A DNA stretch of 64,000 nt from assembly GCF_031202265.1 (NCBI RefSeq), contig NZ_CP100604.1, positions 3,268,501 through 3,332,500 on the forward strand, written 5' to 3'. The notes beneath the pieces were generated by a model. It made no database searches. It saw nothing but the letters and a program-made list of their open reading frames with translations, and had not been told where the DNA came from. The position numbers and the translations under genes are program-made. The DNA comes from Bradyrhizobium sp. Ash2021. Its GTDB lineage: Bacteria; Pseudomonadota; Alphaproteobacteria; Rhizobiales; Xanthobacteraceae. Of the stretch, positions 63,101-64,000 are shown one piece after another (positions within the stretch are counted from its first letter, which is position 1; each line of letters opens with the position of its first letter).

Positions 63101-63390
63101 CAGCCAACGGCATCACCGAACTGCACACCGCGTTCTCGCGCGCCGACGGGCCGAAGACCTATGTGCAGCACCTGGTCGCGGCGCAGAAGGACCGGGTATG
63201 GAGCCTGATCGAGCAGGGCGCGATCATCTATGTCTGCGGCGATGGCGGCAAGATGGAGCCGGACGTCAAGGCCGCATTGGTCGCGATCTATCGCGAACAC
63301 TCCGGCGCAGGCGCGGAAGCCGGGCAGCGCTGGATCGACGAGATGGGCACGAAGAATCGCTACGTGCTGGATGTGTGGGCCGGGGGGTAG
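60157..63390 (+). CDS. Self-sufficient cytochrome P450, CYP102 (P450 BM3)-like heme/FMN/FAD fusion
   Basis: 1077 residues. Heme domain 1 to about 462: DGLFTADTSEPNWSKAHNILL with F92 at the place of BM3 F87, I-helix IAGHETTSGLL (271-280), ExxR in KEALRLWPP, heme loop FGNGQRACIGRGFAMHEA with C412. An Ala/Thr/Arg linker about 464-494 is longer than in BM3. FMN domain about 497-650 (LVLYGSNLGTAEELA), then FAD/NADPH reductase (RYYSISSSPAG, IMIGPGTGLAPFRGFLQER, CGDGGKMEPDVK, final RYVLDVW). It should hydroxylate or epoxidise long-chain fatty acids with NADPH in one polypeptide. Directly downstream of the epoxide hydrolase. Confidence 0.95.
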   Translation: MASPNKLSPIPHPPKKPVVGNMLSLDPNAPVQHLVRLTRELGPIYWLDMMGAPLVIVSGHDLVDELSDETRFDKAVRGSLRRVRAVGGDGLFTADTSEPNWSKAHNILLQPFGNRAMQSYHPSMVDIAEQLVKKWERLNADEEIDVVHDMTALTLDTIGLCGFDYRFNSFYRRDYHPFVESLVRSLETIMMTRGLPLEGLWLQKRRKDLAQDVAFMNRMVDEIIAERRGNAEAAEGKKDMLGAMMTGVDRLTGEQLDDVNIRYQINTFLIAGHETTSGLLSCTIYALLKHPDILKKAYEEVDRVLGPDTNARPTYQQVTQLTYITQILKEALRLWPPAPAYGIAPLNDETIGGKYKLRKNTFVTVLVMALHRDPSVWGPNPDKFDPENFSREAEAARPINAWKPFGNGQRACIGRGFAMHEAALAIGMILQRFKLVDNHRYQMHLKETLTIKPDGFKIKVRPRADRERGAFTGGTAAAAVSTAAAPRARTRPGHNTPLLVLYGSNLGTAEELATRVADLAEVNGFATKLAPLDDYVGKLPEQGGVLIFCASYNGAAPDNATQFVKWLGGDLPKDAFAKLRYAVFGCGNSDWAATYQSVPRGIDEQLAAHGGRSVYARGEGDARSDLDGQFEKWFAALGPAAAQEFGLASNITRSADDEPLYKIEPVAPSAVNAIVALGGAAPMKMLVNSELQNKAGAQPSDRSTRHIEVQLPSNITYRVGDHLSVVPRNDPALVDSVARRFGFLPADQIRLQVAEGRRAQLPVGDAVSVGRLLTEFVELQQVATRKQIQIMSENTRCPVTKPKLLSLVGDDADSTERYRTEVLGKRKSVFDLLEEHPACELPFHAYLEMLSLLAPRYYSISSSPAGDAARCSVTVAVVEAPASSGRGIYRGVCSNYLAGRRNGETIHATVRETKAGFRLPDDAAQPIIMIGPGTGLAPFRGFLQERADRKAKGASLGSAMLFFGCRHPEQDYLYADELKAFAANGITELHTAFSRADGPKTYVQHLVAAQKDRVWSLIEQGAIIYVCGDGGKMEPDVKAALVAIYREHSGAGAEAGQRWIDEMGTKNRYVLDVWAGG

Positions 63391-63446
63391 TTCCGCCGTC
63401 CCGCCTGCGCCGGGACGACGGCAATTCGTGTGCTAGAACCCCTTCC

Positions 63447-64000
63447 ATGATTCCATGGGTCAAGATCGACACCGCGCGCATTCCCGGCACCGACGCGGAA
63501 TTGCGGCTGATGCGGCGCGGCGCCGAGTTCTCCATCATGCTCGGCACCAACGAGCTGATGAACAGCCGCCTCAGCGGTTCCGAGGCCGCGCTCGCGACGC
63601 TTGCAGCCAAGAAGATCGAAAAGGTCGCAAAGCCGCATGTGCTCATTGGCGGCCTCGGCATGGGTTTTACGGTGCGGGCGGCACTCGGCGTGCTCGGAAT
63701 CAAGGCGCAGGTCGTGGTGGCTGAGCTGGTGCCGGCGGTGGTGGCCTGGGCACGCGGCCCGATGGCCGAGATTTTCGGCGACAGCCTGATCGATCCCCGC
63801 GTCAGCGTTTTGGAGACTGATGTCACCGAGGTTATCCGGTCGCGTGCACGAACCTTCGATGCGATACTGCTGGATGTCGACAATGGTCCGGAGGGCCTGA
63901 CCCGCAAGGCCAATGATGCGCTCTATAATTCAGCCGGACTGAAAGCGGCGCACGCGGCGTTGCACCCCGGCGGCGTGCTGGCGGTCTGGTCGTCCGGACC
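63447..64000 (+). CDS. Spermidine-synthase-like protein (partial, C-terminus outside window)
   Basis: 184 residues visible to the window edge. IPWVKIDTARIPGTDAELRLMRRGAEFSIMLGTNELMNSRLSGSE matches small spermidine-synthase-like methyltransferase-fold proteins; the nucleotide loop is LIGGLGMGFTVRAAL, followed by VVAELVPAVVAWARG and AILLDVDNGPEGL. Catalytic specificity cannot be set from the fold. ATG 63447 is the first start and fits the alignment. It lies 56 bp after the P450 gene on the same strand. Confidence 0.75.
   Translation, partial: MIPWVKIDTARIPGTDAELRLMRRGAEFSIMLGTNELMNSRLSGSEAALATLAAKKIEKVAKPHVLIGGLGMGFTVRAALGVLGIKAQVVVAELVPAVVAWARGPMAEIFGDSLIDPRVSVLETDVTEVIRSRARTFDAILLDVDNGPEGLTRKANDALYNSAGLKAAHAALHPGGVLAVWSSG

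Overview
The window looks like chromosomal DNA of a high-GC alphaproteobacterium of the Bradyrhizobium/Rhodopseudomonas (Nitrobacteraceae) type. The grounds are strongly GC-biased codon use, many solute-binding-protein transporters (TRAP, SsuABC/ThiXYZ-like, Dpp/Opp-like), intergenic palindromic repeats of kinds I associate with these genomes, and a CYP102-type P450-reductase fusion. I see no rRNA, tRNA, CRISPR array, transposase, integrase or phage gene. Both ends cut through genes: a GntR/FCD regulator on the left and a spermidine-synthase-like methyltransferase-fold gene on the right.

Layout. 1-7110: GntR regulator, divergent IlvD/Edd sugar-acid dehydratase, two near-duplicate TRAP binding proteins and one DctQM permease pair, with a shared ATTGNCAAT operator-like motif. 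7247-13158: histidine phosphatase, enoyl-CoA hydratase/isomerase, ferredoxin reductase, orphan TRAP binding protein, and a two-kinase PfkB operon. 13450-15241: VOC protein and TetR regulator, followed by about 0.95 kb of non-coding repeat-rich DNA. 16189-24021: an ABC importer (permease, NMT1/THI5-like binding protein, ATPase) tightly coupled to an enolase-superfamily enzyme, a Gfo/Idh/MocA dehydrogenase, a DUF993 DapA-like protein, a TIM-barrel isomerase and a small protein. I consider this the best candidate for an undescribed catabolic pathway. 24119-29662: a 36-residue membrane protein, an LTXXQ-repeat periplasmic protein, ornithine aminotransferase, a K+-channel-like protein and a class I P450. 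30001-35011: TetR plus RND efflux pair. 35128-39414: sensor kinase, single-domain response regulator and REC-adenylate cyclase, apparently a phosphorelay-to-cAMP module. 39448: CnbZ-like protein.

40323-54639, all minus strand: two complete peptide-type ABC importers flank a gamma-glutamyltransferase and a DUF1028 protein, with a divergent DadA-like FAD oxidoreductase next door, suggesting uptake and breakdown of gamma-glutamyl or other small peptides. 56195-63390, plus strand: DUF6489, alpha/beta hydrolase, wax-ester/diacylglycerol acyltransferase, epoxide hydrolase and CYP102-like fatty-acid P450, a run that reads as fatty-acid oxygenation and storage.

A cross-cutting pattern: in all four multi-gene importer operons a palindromic element lies directly after the binding-protein gene and before the next transport gene, as expected of mRNA-stabilising elements that raise binding protein over permease.
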